Origin: Chelatococcus asaccharovorans
GTDB taxonomy: Bacteria; Pseudomonadota; Alphaproteobacteria; Rhizobiales; Beijerinckiaceae
Assembly (NCBI RefSeq): GCF_003201475.1
Contig: NZ_QJJK01000002.1
Coordinates: 310,001 to 374,000 of the forward strand
Direction: 5' to 3'
DNA length: 64,000 nt
The translations under genes and the position numbers were made by a program. A model generated the notes under the pieces. That model was not told the origin of the DNA, did no database searches, and worked only from the letters and a program-made list of their open reading frames with translations. Position 1 is the first letter of the stretch. Each line of letters starts with the position of its first letter. This document shows, in pieces, positions 25,642-33,915 of the stretch.

Positions 25642-26409
25642 TTAACGCAGATATTGCTTGTGCCGCGCGGGCTCGTAGACGAGATCCGCGACAGGCTCGC
25701 CCTCCAGAATATGCTCCGCGATGATGCGATCGAGCATGGCTTCGTCAACGCCGCCGTAATAGCTGCCTTCTGGATATACCTGAATGACCGGCGCCAGATT
25801 GCACGGGCCGAGGCAGGTCGTCTTGGCGCTCATGGTGCCCCCCGCGACGTTGCGCAGGTCGAGCCGCGCCTGCGCGTTGCGCAGATGGCCCCAGAGGACG
25901 GCGCTTCCCGCGTTGTTGCAGGGACCGCCCTGGCAGACGAGAACGCGGCGCGCATGCGCCGGCACAACCGATCCCTCTTGGCTCGCCTTGGCCCGTGGCG
26001 GCACGGGCGGCGCCACAGCCGCTGCCTCCAACCCTTCTTCGAGCCATGCCGCGAAGGCCGGCAGCGCCGCGGGCAAGGGTCCGATGCGAATCAGCGGCCA
26101 GCCCGCCGGCTCCTCCTCCGCCCAGCGCTGGATGACGCGCAGAAGCCAGGCTTTCAGGCTGGGCTCGGCAGGCAGAAACAGCGGGATCAACCACAGTTCG
26201 TCATAACCGGCATCCCGCAGCCGGCTCATGGCCTCGCGCAGAGAGGGCGTCCCCTGTTCCGTGAAAGCATAGGACACATCCTCGACCGCAGCCGCTGCCC
26301 GCGTCTGTCGCAGGCGCGCGACATGATCCGCCAGTTCGGCATGCGGGGCGGCCGCGACGGCCGATCGGGCAAGGAGGATGGCCGCAATACGTGGTGCCGG
26401 ACATGTCAT
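25642..26409 (-). CDS. CbiX-like domain fused to a [2Fe-2S] thioredoxin-like ferredoxin
   Basis: Residues 1-135 of this 255-residue protein have the pattern of a CbiX/SirB half-domain (ELWLIPLFLPAEPSLKAWLL). Residues 150-230 are a thioredoxin-like ferredoxin with Cys159, Cys164, Cys199 and Cys203 (CQGGPC, CLGPCN). The histidine that opens the active site in CbiX proteins (HGS) is replaced by ARSAVA, and the second metal-binding histidine after PLFL is also missing. The first domain is therefore unlikely to be a normal chelatase. It begins 22 bases after the FecCD permease gene in the riboswitch-controlled operon, so it probably works in cobalamin or corrinoid uptake and handling, perhaps in reduction. 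Confidence 0.82.
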   Translation of the reverse strand: MTCPAPRIAAILLARSAVAAAPHAELADHVARLRQTRAAAAVEDVSYAFTEQGTPSLREAMSRLRDAGYDELWLIPLFLPAEPSLKAWLLRVIQRWAEEEPAGWPLIRIGPLPAALPAFAAWLEEGLEAAAVAPPVPPRAKASQEGSVVPAHARRVLVCQGGPCNNAGSAVLWGHLRNAQARLDLRNVAGGTMSAKTTCLGPCNLAPVIQVYPEGSYYGGVDEAMLDRIIAEHILEGEPVADLVYEPARHKQYLR

Positions 26410-26431
26410 GCGCGTGGCCCCTGTTCGATAG

Positions 26432-27490
26432 TCATAGATTGCGCTGGCGCTTCAGCACCACCACGAAGAACAATCCGCCGATAGCCGCCGTCATCACGCC
26501 GAGCGGCAACTCGCGGGGGGCCATGAGCCAGCGCGATGCCGCGTCGACCCAAACGGCGAATATCGCGCCCATCAGCCCGGCGATCGGCACCGTGCGCCGC
26601 ATGCGCGCGCCGACCAGCCACCGCGCGCAATGGGGGATGATGAGACCGATGAAGCCGACCGCGCCGGAGGCCGCGACGAAGACACCGGTCATCAGCGCCG
26701 TCGCCGCGAACATTTCGAGCCTGAGCTTCTTCACGCTGACGCCGAGCGTGTGGGCGCCCTCGTCGCCGAGCGAGAGCGCATCGAGGTCACGCGCCCGGTG
26801 CATCACCCAGGCCGTCCCGAGGATGAGCGCGATGAGCGGACCGGCGAGGATGTTCCAGCGCGCGTTTCCGAAAGAGCCCATCATCCAGAAGATCGCGCCT
26901 TCGGCGCCGCGATCGCTGGCATTGAAGATCAGAACATTGGTCGCCGCCATCAGGACGAAATGCACGGCGACGCCGGTGAGAACCAGTCGCTCGGTCCCGA
27001 AGCCGCCGTTCTCGCGCGCCAGTACGAAGACCGCCGCCATCGACACCAGCGCGCCCGCGAAGGCTGCGAGCGGCAGGGTCAGCGCGCCGAGAAAGGCCCC
27101 GGTATAGAGGATGACCGTGACCGCGCCGACGGCCGCGCCGGATGAGACGCCGAAGAGATAAGGATCGGCGAGCGGATTGCGGGTGATGCTCTGCAGGACC
27201 GCCCCGACGATACCGAGCCCGGCGCCGACCATGGCGCCGAGGAGCGCGCGGGGGATGCGCAGATCGAGAATGATGTGCTGCTGTCCGCGCGACCAGCTCG
27301 CGACCTCCCCGGTCGGCGAGAGAGCTTCCCGCACGATCGCCAAGGCCGTGCCCGGCGGCACATGGACCGACCCGATGCCCACCGTGAGCACGGTCGACAC
27401 CACGACGGCAATGCCCAGCATGACGGCGAGCGATATCAGCGGGTCCGGCCTCGCGGTGGCCGATCCAGTCCGCGCCGGGGAGGAGGTCAT
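26432..27490 (-). CDS. FecCD/BtuC-type ABC transporter permease (cobalamin importer)
   Basis: This 352-residue inner-membrane protein has about ten hydrophobic segments. It carries the family landmarks LRIPRALLGAMVGAGLGIVGAVLQ, NPLADPYLFGVSSGAA, and the cytoplasmic loop GAHTLGVSVKKLR, which contacts the ATPase. Such permeases import cobalamin, haem or ferric siderophores. The upstream cobalamin riboswitch and the BtuF-like partner point to a corrinoid. It lies between the binding-protein and CbiX-ferredoxin genes with short gaps. Confidence 0.9.
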   Translation of the reverse strand: MTSSPARTGSATARPDPLISLAVMLGIAVVVSTVLTVGIGSVHVPPGTALAIVREALSPTGEVASWSRGQQHIILDLRIPRALLGAMVGAGLGIVGAVLQSITRNPLADPYLFGVSSGAAVGAVTVILYTGAFLGALTLPLAAFAGALVSMAAVFVLARENGGFGTERLVLTGVAVHFVLMAATNVLIFNASDRGAEGAIFWMMGSFGNARWNILAGPLIALILGTAWVMHRARDLDALSLGDEGAHTLGVSVKKLRLEMFAATALMTGVFVAASGAVGFIGLIIPHCARWLVGARMRRTVPIAGLMGAIFAVWVDAASRWLMAPRELPLGVMTAAIGGLFFVVVLKRQRNL

Positions 27491-27496
27491 TGGCGC

Positions 27497-28510
27497 TCAG
27501 TCCTTGAAGAGTTCGGGATGGACAGCGCGCGCGAGCCGCTCCAGGGCCTGGACGTTACGCGTCGATGGCGAACGCTCCTGGTAGCTCATGAAAAGGAAAT
27601 TGCGGTTCTTGACCGCAGATACATTCCGCAAGGCAGGTGCCGACGTCAGGTAGGCGATGCTTTGCTCGGGCGGAATACGCGGATTGGAAATGACGATCCA
27701 TTCCGGATCACGCTCGATGACCGCGTCCCAGCTCACCGGTACATAGGAATCCTTGATGTCGTCGAAAATATTCTCGCCGCCCGCCAGATTGAAGAGATGG
27801 CGCGGCATCCCCTCCGCACCGATCGAGCGAGGCGGGGTATCGCTGTTGCAGTCGCCGCAATACATGATGCGGGGACGCCGCTTGGCCTGCGCCGTGCGCT
27901 CGGTCACCGCCGCGACGCGCTTGCGGAAATCCGCGACCATCGCCTCGGCCTTCGGCGTGACATCGAAGATGCGGCCGAGAGCAAGCGCGTCGGCGTACAT
28001 CGTGTCCATTGAGATGGGCGGGCGCGGGCCGATGCGGATGCAGCTTTCGTAAAGCACATAAGTCTTGACGCCAAGGTCATCCAGCTTCTTCGGCGTCACG
28101 CCGGACGCCTCGCTGAAGCCATATTGCCAGCCGGCAAAGTAAAAATCGGCATCCTGGCCGAGAATGGCTTCCGTCGTCGGATAGCGCTCGGAAAACTGCG
28201 GCACGCGGGCAAGCCTGCCCTCCGGATCGTCGACGCCCTTGGCGACGCCGCCGATGCCGGCCACACCAACGAACCGGTCAATCAACCCCATGTCGAGAAC
28301 GGTCTGGACCATGTTGAAATCATTGACCACGGGCCGCTTTGGCGGCGCGTCGAAGGTCACCTTATCGAAACAGGATTGGACCTCGACCGGGAAGGCCATC
28401 GCCTTGGACCCTGCCGCATCGAGAAGCCCGACCGCCGCCGCGACGCCAAAGAAGGCGCCCGTGATCGCCGGCCGCAGCCGCTGTCTGGAATATGTCATGG
28501 AAACCATCAT
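27497..28510 (-). CDS. BtuF-like periplasmic substrate-binding protein
   Basis: This 337-residue cluster-A binding protein has a signal peptide in about residues 1-38 (RPAITGAFFGVAAAVGLLDAAG, cleavage near KAMAFP). The mature domain contains KRPVVNDFNMVQTVLDMGL, the AGIGG loop and a long linking helix. The C-terminal lobe has DPEWIVISNPR. This architecture serves vitamin B12 and siderophore importers. ATG 28510 was selected because longer starts would run into the ATPase gene; ATG 28498 is also possible. Two cysteines (CFDKV, ESCIR) are present. Control by the riboswitch suggests a corrinoid ligand. Confidence 0.87.
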   Translation of the reverse strand: MMVSMTYSRQRLRPAITGAFFGVAAAVGLLDAAGSKAMAFPVEVQSCFDKVTFDAPPKRPVVNDFNMVQTVLDMGLIDRFVGVAGIGGVAKGVDDPEGRLARVPQFSERYPTTEAILGQDADFYFAGWQYGFSEASGVTPKKLDDLGVKTYVLYESCIRIGPRPPISMDTMYADALALGRIFDVTPKAEAMVADFRKRVAAVTERTAQAKRRPRIMYCGDCNSDTPPRSIGAEGMPRHLFNLAGGENIFDDIKDSYVPVSWDAVIERDPEWIVISNPRIPPEQSIAYLTSAPALRNVSAVKNRNFLFMSYQERSPSTRNVQALERLARAVHPELFKD

Positions 28511-28545
28511 CGGGAGTTGCCTGGAGAGTTGCCAGTGGAATGCCC

Positions 28546-29400
28546 TTATGCCGGGCCGGGAAGGTGAAAGCTCAGTCGCGGATGGCCCGTGCGCGGGTCC
28601 TGGTCGCGCTCGACATCGACGCCGTAGACCGAAGCGATGAGGGCAGGCTCCAGCACATGGTCCGGGGGGCCGATCCGGCGGATGCGCCCCTGATCGAGAA
28701 GGCAGAGGCGATCGCACCAGCGCGCCGCGATATTGAGATCATGCAGCGTGGCGACGACGGTGATGCCCAATCGGCGCGCCACATCGAGCACGGCGAGCTG
28801 ATGGCGGATATCGAGATGGTTGGTCGGCTCGTCGAGGATGAGCAGGGATGGCTGCTGCGCGAGCGCCCGGGCAAAGAGCACGCGCTGTTTCTCGCCGCCC
28901 GAAAGCGGCGCGAAAGGCAGTTTGCGCCAGGCCAGGAGATCCACCGCAACGAGGGCCTGTTCGATCGCGGCTTCGTCATCCGCGCGCGCACTCCGCGGCA
29001 GCCGGCGATGGGGAAGGCGCCCGAGCGCCACCACCTCCTCGATGGTGAGCCCCAGGCCCGCTTCCGCGTGCTGGGCCAGCACGGCCACCGCGCAGGCGCG
29101 CCTGGCCGAATCCATGGCGAACAGATCCTGGCCATCGAGTTGGATGCTGCCGTTGTCCGGCCTGTGCCATGCGTAGAGGCACCGCAGCAGCGTGGATTTT
29201 CCGCTGCCGTTCGGCCCGATGATGCCGAAGCGCTCACCCGGGTTAAGCGCCAGGGCGACACCGTCGAGCAGCTTGCGCTGGGCGATCGAGAAGTCGAGAT
29301 CGACAGCGTCGAGGCTCGCCCCACCGGTCATGGAGCGGTGTCCAGGTGTGGACACGGCCTGATACGGGGAAAAATCCGCCGGACGATCTAGCGAGGCCAT
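28546..29400 (-). CDS. FepC/BtuD-type ABC transporter ATP-binding protein
   Basis: This ATPase of up to 284 residues has Walker A GPNGSGKST (62-70), signature LSGGEKQRVLFARAL, Walker B LLILDEPTNHLD and the switch histidine in VATLHDLN. It energises the BtuC-like permease. It is the first gene behind the cobalamin riboswitch. The N-terminal 23 residues are atypical, and ATG 29331 (MTGGASLDAVDLDF) is a good alternative start. Confidence 0.9.
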   Translation of the reverse strand: MASLDRPADFSPYQAVSTPGHRSMTGGASLDAVDLDFSIAQRKLLDGVALALNPGERFGIIGPNGSGKSTLLRCLYAWHRPDNGSIQLDGQDLFAMDSARRACAVAVLAQHAEAGLGLTIEEVVALGRLPHRRLPRSARADDEAAIEQALVAVDLLAWRKLPFAPLSGGEKQRVLFARALAQQPSLLILDEPTNHLDIRHQLAVLDVARRLGITVVATLHDLNIAARWCDRLCLLDQGRIRRIGPPDHVLEPALIASVYGVDVERDQDPRTGHPRLSFHLPGPA

Positions 29401-29536
29401 GGATCAGTCATTCGTCGGCGAATGACGATCCAACCGCGCAGACGGCGCGACACACGTTTCCCATGCCTTGGGCATGGCTGATGGATAAGCCACAGGACCT
29501 CCTTTTCCGTCCCACCGACGGATTGGCACTATCGTG

Positions 29537-29720
29537 TTGGCCGGTCTCCTGGCTCGCGGTTGCTTGCGCCGGGCGCCTTCCCAGTCCATCCGGACCAGTG
29601 GCTCGATGCCCTTTGCCTGCCGCTTACAGTTGCGGGGGCAGCTGCGGCTTCGCGATGGAACCTCAAGGGTTGCCACGCTCACCGCATTCCCGTTTCACCC
29701 CGCCAAGGCGGGGCACCAAC
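29537..29720 (-). promoter_or_regulatory. Cobalamin riboswitch (AdoCbl-type)
   Basis: Read on the minus strand, this leader shows the classical landmarks in order. GGTGCC opens a GC-rich stem (about 29719-29699), followed by GAAACGGGAA, GGTGAGCGTGGC, CCGCAACTGTAAGCGG, GAGCCACTGG and GGGAAGGC. Last comes the B12 box GAGCCAGGAGACCGGCC at 29555-29539. It lies 137 bases upstream of the ABC ATPase gene and should reduce expression of the uptake operon when adenosylcobalamin is plentiful. Confidence 0.93.
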
Positions 29721-29783
29721 ACAGCCTGCTTGTAGTGCACGCTCATCGCCACTGCAATGCAATTTCACGAGTGCTATCCGGTC

Positions 29784-29808
29784 GCATATGATATGTAATA
29801 ACATTACA
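29784..29808. promoter_or_regulatory. Palindromic sites upstream of the cobalamin riboswitch
   Basis: Two overlapping palindromes lie here: CATAT-G-ATATG (within 29784-29796) and TGTAAT-AAC-ATTACA (29794-29808). The second, with flanking AT-rich bases, resembles sites of Fur-superfamily metal regulators such as Zur. The first resembles the GntR operator of this window in only four of six bases per arm. The position fits the promoter of the riboswitch-led operon. Confidence 0.35.
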
Positions 29809-29844
29809 TTTTCGATTGACTACACGACCTTCCGTAAAGGGTCA

Positions 29845-29865
29845 ACGGCGGAATTTTTCCGCCGT
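29845..29865 (-). terminator. Hairpin downstream of the cupin gene
   Basis: ACGGCGG and CCGCCGT form a perfect 7-bp stem around seven bases. It lies 95 bases past the end of the minus-strand cupin gene and before the promoter of the riboswitch operon. No T-tract follows the stem, so the assignment as terminator is tentative. Confidence 0.3.
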
Positions 29866-29959
29866 CGCGCGCGAGGACGGAGCGGCTGTGCGACGGGATC
29901 GCCGCGCCATTCGCACTGCTCTAAACCCCGCGTGGGCCGGCGACCGCGCCGGCGATTGA

Positions 29960-30475
29960 TCAGGCACCCGGCGCCTTGTGGATGGGGTCTACCCAGTACA
30001 CCTCTTCAGGCCGCTCCACCGGATCGACGTCGGTGATATTGACCACCACCGCCTCGTTGTCCGAACGCACCAGCACGCATTCGAGGGGCTCGGCAGGGTC
30101 GGCATTGATCTCCTGATGCGGGACATAGGGCGGCACAAAGATGAAGTCGCCCGGCCCGGCTTCCGCCACATATTCGAGCCGCTCGCCCCAGCGCATGCGC
30201 GCCTTGCCGCGCAGCACATAGATGATGCTCTCGAGTTCCCCGTGGTGATGCACGCCGGTCTTGGCGTCGGGCTGGATCGTCACCGTGCCCGCCCAGATCT
30301 TTTGCGCGCCGACACGGGCGTGATTGATCGCGGCCTGTCGAAACATGCCGGGCGTCTGGGCCGTATTGGCATCAAGCTGGTCGCCCTTGATGACGCGGAC
30401 GCCATCGTGCTTCCAGCGATCCGCCGCCGGCGCATCCTCATGCGCATGCGCATGATCGTGTGAATGCTCGCTCAT
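29960..30475 (-). CDS. Cupin-domain protein with histidine-rich N-terminus
   Basis: This 171-residue protein has a histidine-rich head (HSHDHAHAHED, residues 4-14) and a single cupin barrel at about residues 60-150. The metal-binding motif 1 is present as HHHGELESIIYVLRGKA, and motif 2 as PGDFIFVPPYVPHQE. Such proteins bind a divalent metal and can be dioxygenases, isomerases or metal carriers. ATG 30475 is chosen because the peptide before it looks non-coding. It lies next to the cobalamin-controlled operon, and the histidine head would suit cobalt, nickel or zinc binding. The function is not known. Confidence 0.82.
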   Translation of the reverse strand: MSEHSHDHAHAHEDAPAADRWKHDGVRVIKGDQLDANTAQTPGMFRQAAINHARVGAQKIWAGTVTIQPDAKTGVHHHGELESIIYVLRGKARMRWGERLEYVAEAGPGDFIFVPPYVPHQEINADPAEPLECVLVRSDNEAVVVNITDVDPVERPEEVYWVDPIHKAPGA

Positions 30476-30808
30476 TGGTCCATCCCGTCGTTGGCGCCGT
30501 GTCAGCACCGCTGGCTGCGCGCGGCTGATCAGCCGTCTTTTCCAGCCAATCTTTGACATCCGGATCATCTCTACGCCAGTCATAATCGCGAAAGAGCGCT
30601 GAGCGGCCACGGGCGACCCGCCGCGGACAACGGGGCATCGGCATCGACAGCGCGACCGGTTCGGGCTATCCCGGATCGGTAAGGCCTCCCACTGGTGGAG
30701 GGTCTCTTGCGACGGCTCAGTTCGAACGGGTGGATCCTCCATGCGCGATCACATCAGAAGCCCATTCCCGATGATGATAGGGCACCCTCGACCGGCGGGA
30801 TCCGCATC
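30476..30808. other. 333-bp intergenic region with no supported gene
   Basis: This is the divergent region between the cupin gene (-) and the nitroreductase-like gene (+). Both flanking frames stay open for part of it, but the translated peptides do not look like extensions of either protein. I see no clear operator, riboswitch or terminator. Confidence 0.5.
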
Positions 30809-31687
30809 ATGAGCGCCGAGGCTGCGAGCACGACCGGCGATCCCTTAGTCCTTCGTTCCGACGTCGACGCGAGCGACACCCCGGAGCAGCTGCTGGCCGC
30901 ACGCTATGGCCGAGCCTGGTCGGACCAGGCGCTCCCGTGGAACGAGGTCATCGCCACGTTGCTCAGCCATCGCTCCGTACGGGCCTATCTGCCGAAGGCG
31001 CTGCCGGATGGTACGCTCGAGACGTTGGTCGCCGCCGCCCAGTCGGCGTCAAGCTCGTCGAACCTGCAGACATGGAGCGTCATTGCGGTCACGGATCCGG
31101 CGCGCAAGGACCGCCTCGCCACCCTCGCAGCCGATCAGGATGCCGTGCGTGAAGCGCCTCTCCTGCTTGTCTGGCTCGCGGACCTCAGCCGCCTGCAGCG
31201 CCTCGGCGACGCGCGGGACCGGGCGGTCGAAGGCCTCGCCTATCTGGAGTTGCTGTTCGTCGCCATCATCGATGCCGCACTTGCGGCGCAGAATGCCCTG
31301 GTCGCGGCCGAGAGCCTGGGCCTTGGCGGCGTCTATATCGGCGCCATGCGCAACAGACCGGCCGAGGTGGCCGCCGAACTCGGGCTGCCGCCACAGGTCT
31401 TTGCGGTCTTCGGACTGTGCATCGGCTACCCCGATCCCGCGCGGCAATCCGGTGTCAAGCCACGGCTCGGACAGAACGTGGTGTTGCACCGCGAGCGATA
31501 CGTTGTGCCCGCCCGCGATGAGGTGGCGGACTATGACGAAACCATGGAGGCTTTCCAACGGGAGCAAGCCATGGGGCCGATCCCCTGGTCCGAACGCGTC
31601 CTGCAGCGGGTGGCGGGTGCCGGGTCACTGTCCGGCCGCGATCAAATGCGCGCCATCCTCGAAGCGCTCGGCTTCGGCCTGCGCTGA
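30809..31687 (+). CDS. NADPH-dependent nitroreductase-like flavoprotein (NfsA/FRP type)
   Basis: This 292-residue protein of the nitroreductase fold has the FMN-binding HRSVRAYL stretch at about residues 53-60 and SSSNLQTWSVIAV in the second FMN contact. GLCIGYPDP lies near residue 205, followed by the long C-terminal arm (VLHRERY) seen in NfsA and flavin reductases. Members reduce nitroaromatics, quinones or flavins with NADPH. ATG 30809 was chosen over the longer frame because GGCGGGA lies just upstream. It is monocistronic. It is clearly different from the cobalamin enzyme BluB, which is shorter. Confidence 0.85.
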   Translation: MSAEAASTTGDPLVLRSDVDASDTPEQLLAARYGRAWSDQALPWNEVIATLLSHRSVRAYLPKALPDGTLETLVAAAQSASSSSNLQTWSVIAVTDPARKDRLATLAADQDAVREAPLLLVWLADLSRLQRLGDARDRAVEGLAYLELLFVAIIDAALAAQNALVAAESLGLGGVYIGAMRNRPAEVAAELGLPPQVFAVFGLCIGYPDPARQSGVKPRLGQNVVLHRERYVVPARDEVADYDETMEAFQREQAMGPIPWSERVLQRVAGAGSLSGRDQMRAILEALGFGLR

Positions 31688-31930
31688 CAGCATGCGGTGA
31701 GCCGCGCGAAAGCGCGCTGGCGGCCATCCTCATGATCGAGCCGCCCGCGGGGCATCCGAGACCCGTGACGCGGGCCCCCCTCAACACTCCAGACCGGCGG
31801 CCGGGTCCAGTTCTTTCCTCTCGCCGAGCAGTATGCTAACCATCAAGCACGAGAGTGTTGCGCGCGCAGAGATGATCTGAGAGCATGCCCGAAGACGGTG
31901 ACAGTACAGACGATAGTCGATACCGATTTA

Positions 31931-32003
31931 GTGGAATGAATTTGACATTCGGTCCCCGCTCGATGTCGGCCTCAAGATCGAATGTCAAATTCGAAAATTC
32001 CAC
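31931..32003. repeat. Inverted repeat with GAATTTGACATTCG core
   Basis: GTGGAAT..GAATTTGACATTCG at the left is matched by CGAATGTCAAATTCG..ATTCCAC at the right, with a loop of about 30 bases. It lies in the 537-bp gene-free region before the TerC-CBS gene. The core 14 bases match exactly. No reading frame with protein-like sequence crosses it. Confidence 0.6.
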
Positions 32004-32019
32004 GCGAATCATAAAAGCC

Positions 32020-32097
32020 CTAGTGGTTCTTCTGTTTCCAACATTTGCCCACGGCGTGGATGCGAAGGGGACGCAAATGTTGGAAACGAACCACTAG
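32020..32097. repeat. Inverted repeat with 25-bp arms
   Basis: Arms at 32020-32048 and 32073-32097 (CTAGTGGTTC..GTTTCCAACATTTGC and its complement) pair almost fully; only a 4-base insertion in the left arm breaks the match. The loop is about 24 bases. It follows the 31931-32003 repeat directly and ends about 130 bases before the TerC-CBS start. The rest of 31688-32224 holds nothing else I can support. Confidence 0.65.
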
Positions 32098-32224
32098 CCT
32101 GGTGCCGATTTTGCGTCGCCAGCACAACTCTCATGTCCTAAGCTACAAGTGGCAAGACGTGCGCCTCGGATATCTGGTCCGGGGCTTTTTGCGCTTGTCC
32201 GATACCCTGTAAGAAGGCCCACCG

Positions 32225-33781
32225 ATGGAATTCCTCGCAGATCCGAATATCTGGATCGGCCTCATCACCCTTGTCGTCCTGGAAGTCGTTCTCGGCATCG
32301 ACAACCTTGTCTTCATCGCCATCCTGGCCGACAAGCTTCCCCCCAGCCAGCGCAACAAGGCCCGCATTATCGGGCTCTCGCTGGCCCTCATCATGCGCGT
32401 CGGCCTCCTGTTCTCGATCACCTGGATCGTGACGCTGACGCAACCGCTTTTCAGCCTGGCCACCTTCTCCTTCTCGGGCCGCGATCTCATCCTGATCATC
32501 GGCGGCGTCTTCCTCCTGGCGAAGGGCACGATGGAGCTCCACGAGAGGCTGGAGGGAGCGCACAAGCCCAAGGCGGGGAAAATCGTTCACGCCGTCTTCT
32601 GGCAGGTGATCGTGCAGATCGTCGTGCTCGATGCGGTCTTCTCACTCGACAGCGTCATCACCGCCGTCGGCATGGCCGACAATCTCTGGGTCATGATCAC
32701 CGCCGTCTGCGTGGCGATGGCCGTGATGATGGCCGCATCGAAACCGCTGATGGCCTTCGTTTCAAAGCATCCGACCGTCGTCATCCTCTGCCTGGGCTTT
32801 CTGCTCATGATCGGCTTCAGCCTGGTGGTCGAGGGCTTCGGACTGCATATCCCGAAGGGATATCTCTATGCGGCAATCGGCTTCTCGGTTCTGATCGAGG
32901 CCGCAAACCAGTTCGGCCGCCACAACAGGGAAAAGCTGATCACGACGGGGGACCTCCGCGAACGCACGTCAGAAGCGGTGCTGCGCATGCTCGGTGGCCA
33001 GGTGGGCGAGGCGCCGCTGGGAGAAACCATCGACGTCATCGCCGAGCAGGCAATGCAAGGGGCGGTGTTCAAGCCCGAGGAAAAGGAGATGATCCGCGGC
33101 GTGCTCGCCCTGGGTGAACGTCCCGTCAGCTCGATCATGTCGCCGCGCAACGAGGTCGAGTGGCTGGATCTCAACAAGAGCACGGACGAACTCCATGCCG
33201 CGGTCCGCAAGCTCACGCACGGCAGGGTCATCCTGGCGCGCGACAGGGTGGACGACTTCGTCGGCGTCGCGATCACCAAGGAACTGCTGAATGCCCTGAT
33301 CGACGGCAGCGCCATCGATTGGGCCCGCGTCTCGCGTCAGCCGATCATCGTGCACGAGACAACCGATGTGCTGACGGTCATGGAGCAGTTGCGCCGCTCG
33401 CCGGTCCAGATGGCGATGATCGTCGACGAATACGGCTCCTTCGAAGGCATCGCCACACCGACGGATGTGCTCGAAGCCATTGCCGGGGAATTTCCCGACA
33501 TGGATGAGGAAGCGGCCGCCCTCGACCGCCAGGACGACGGCACCTGGTTGGTCGACGGGTTCATCGACGTGCGCCAGCTCAGCGGCGCGATCGGTCACGA
33601 TCTGGTCGACGACCAGAATCGCTACTCGACCCTCGGTGGCTACATCCTCACACAGCTCGGGCATCTGCCGGTGGCAGGCGAAGCCCTGGAGGCCGATGGG
33701 CTTCGGTTCGAGATCGTCTCGCTCGACAAGCGCAGCATCGGCAAGGTCCGGATCAGCCTGACCGATGACGCCGGCCGCTGA
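32225..33781 (+). CDS. TerC-family membrane protein with CBS and CorC_HlyC domains
   Basis: This 518-residue protein has an N-terminal TerC-like integral membrane domain (about 1-240, starting [13 protein letters not shown]). The paired acidic motifs [10 protein letters not shown] (near residue 20) and [10 protein letters not shown] (near 137) probably form a metal site. Two CBS repeats (about 300-425) and a C-terminal CorC_HlyC domain (about 435-510) follow. This is the layout of the YoaE/YegH group. TerC proteins are linked to manganese or other metal efflux and to loading of exported metalloenzymes. I checked the leader for the yybP-ykoY manganese riboswitch and did not see it. Confidence 0.9.
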   Translation: MEFLADPNIWIGLITLVVLEVVLGIDNLVFIAILADKLPPSQRNKARIIGLSLALIMRVGLLFSITWIVTLTQPLFSLATFSFSGRDLILIIGGVFLLAKGTMELHERLEGAHKPKAGKIVHAVFWQVIVQIVVLDAVFSLDSVITAVGMADNLWVMITAVCVAMAVMMAASKPLMAFVSKHPTVVILCLGFLLMIGFSLVVEGFGLHIPKGYLYAAIGFSVLIEAANQFGRHNREKLITTGDLRERTSEAVLRMLGGQVGEAPLGETIDVIAEQAMQGAVFKPEEKEMIRGVLALGERPVSSIMSPRNEVEWLDLNKSTDELHAAVRKLTHGRVILARDRVDDFVGVAITKELLNALIDGSAIDWARVSRQPIIVHETTDVLTVMEQLRRSPVQMAMIVDEYGSFEGIATPTDVLEAIAGEFPDMDEEAAALDRQDDGTWLVDGFIDVRQLSGAIGHDLVDDQNRYSTLGGYILTQLGHLPVAGEALEADGLRFEIVSLDKRSIGKVRISLTDDAGR

Positions 33782-33915
33782 CCATCGCGATCATGGCCCG
33801 CATGGATGCTGCGCGTCGCTGGCCGCTCTTCGAAGCCGCGCGCGTCGCTGGCGAAACCCGTCGGCAGCGACCGAACTGGACAAGCTTCAGGATTGGCGAC
33901 GGCCCGCCCTCTCGC

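Noticed and set aside
29784-29796. CATATGATATG as a fourth copy of the GntR operator
   Set aside because: Only four of six bases in each arm agree with ATATAT-S-ATATAT, and the genes below are under cobalamin control. It is listed instead as a separate palindrome.
30438-30644. Minus-strand frame with a protein-like piece (FRDYDWRRDDPDVKDWLEK) next to the cupin gene
   Set aside because: It overlaps the cupin start in another frame, has no ribosome site and no recognised family. It could be a remnant, but there is not enough to support a gene.
30809-31687. BluB, the enzyme for the lower ligand of cobalamin
   Set aside because: The protein is about 80 residues longer than BluB and its motifs fit NfsA/FRP nitroreductases. 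It is also divergent from, and not in, the riboswitch operon.
32100-32224. Manganese (yybP-ykoY) riboswitch before the TerC-type gene
   Set aside because: None of the conserved loop sequences of that riboswitch could be found.
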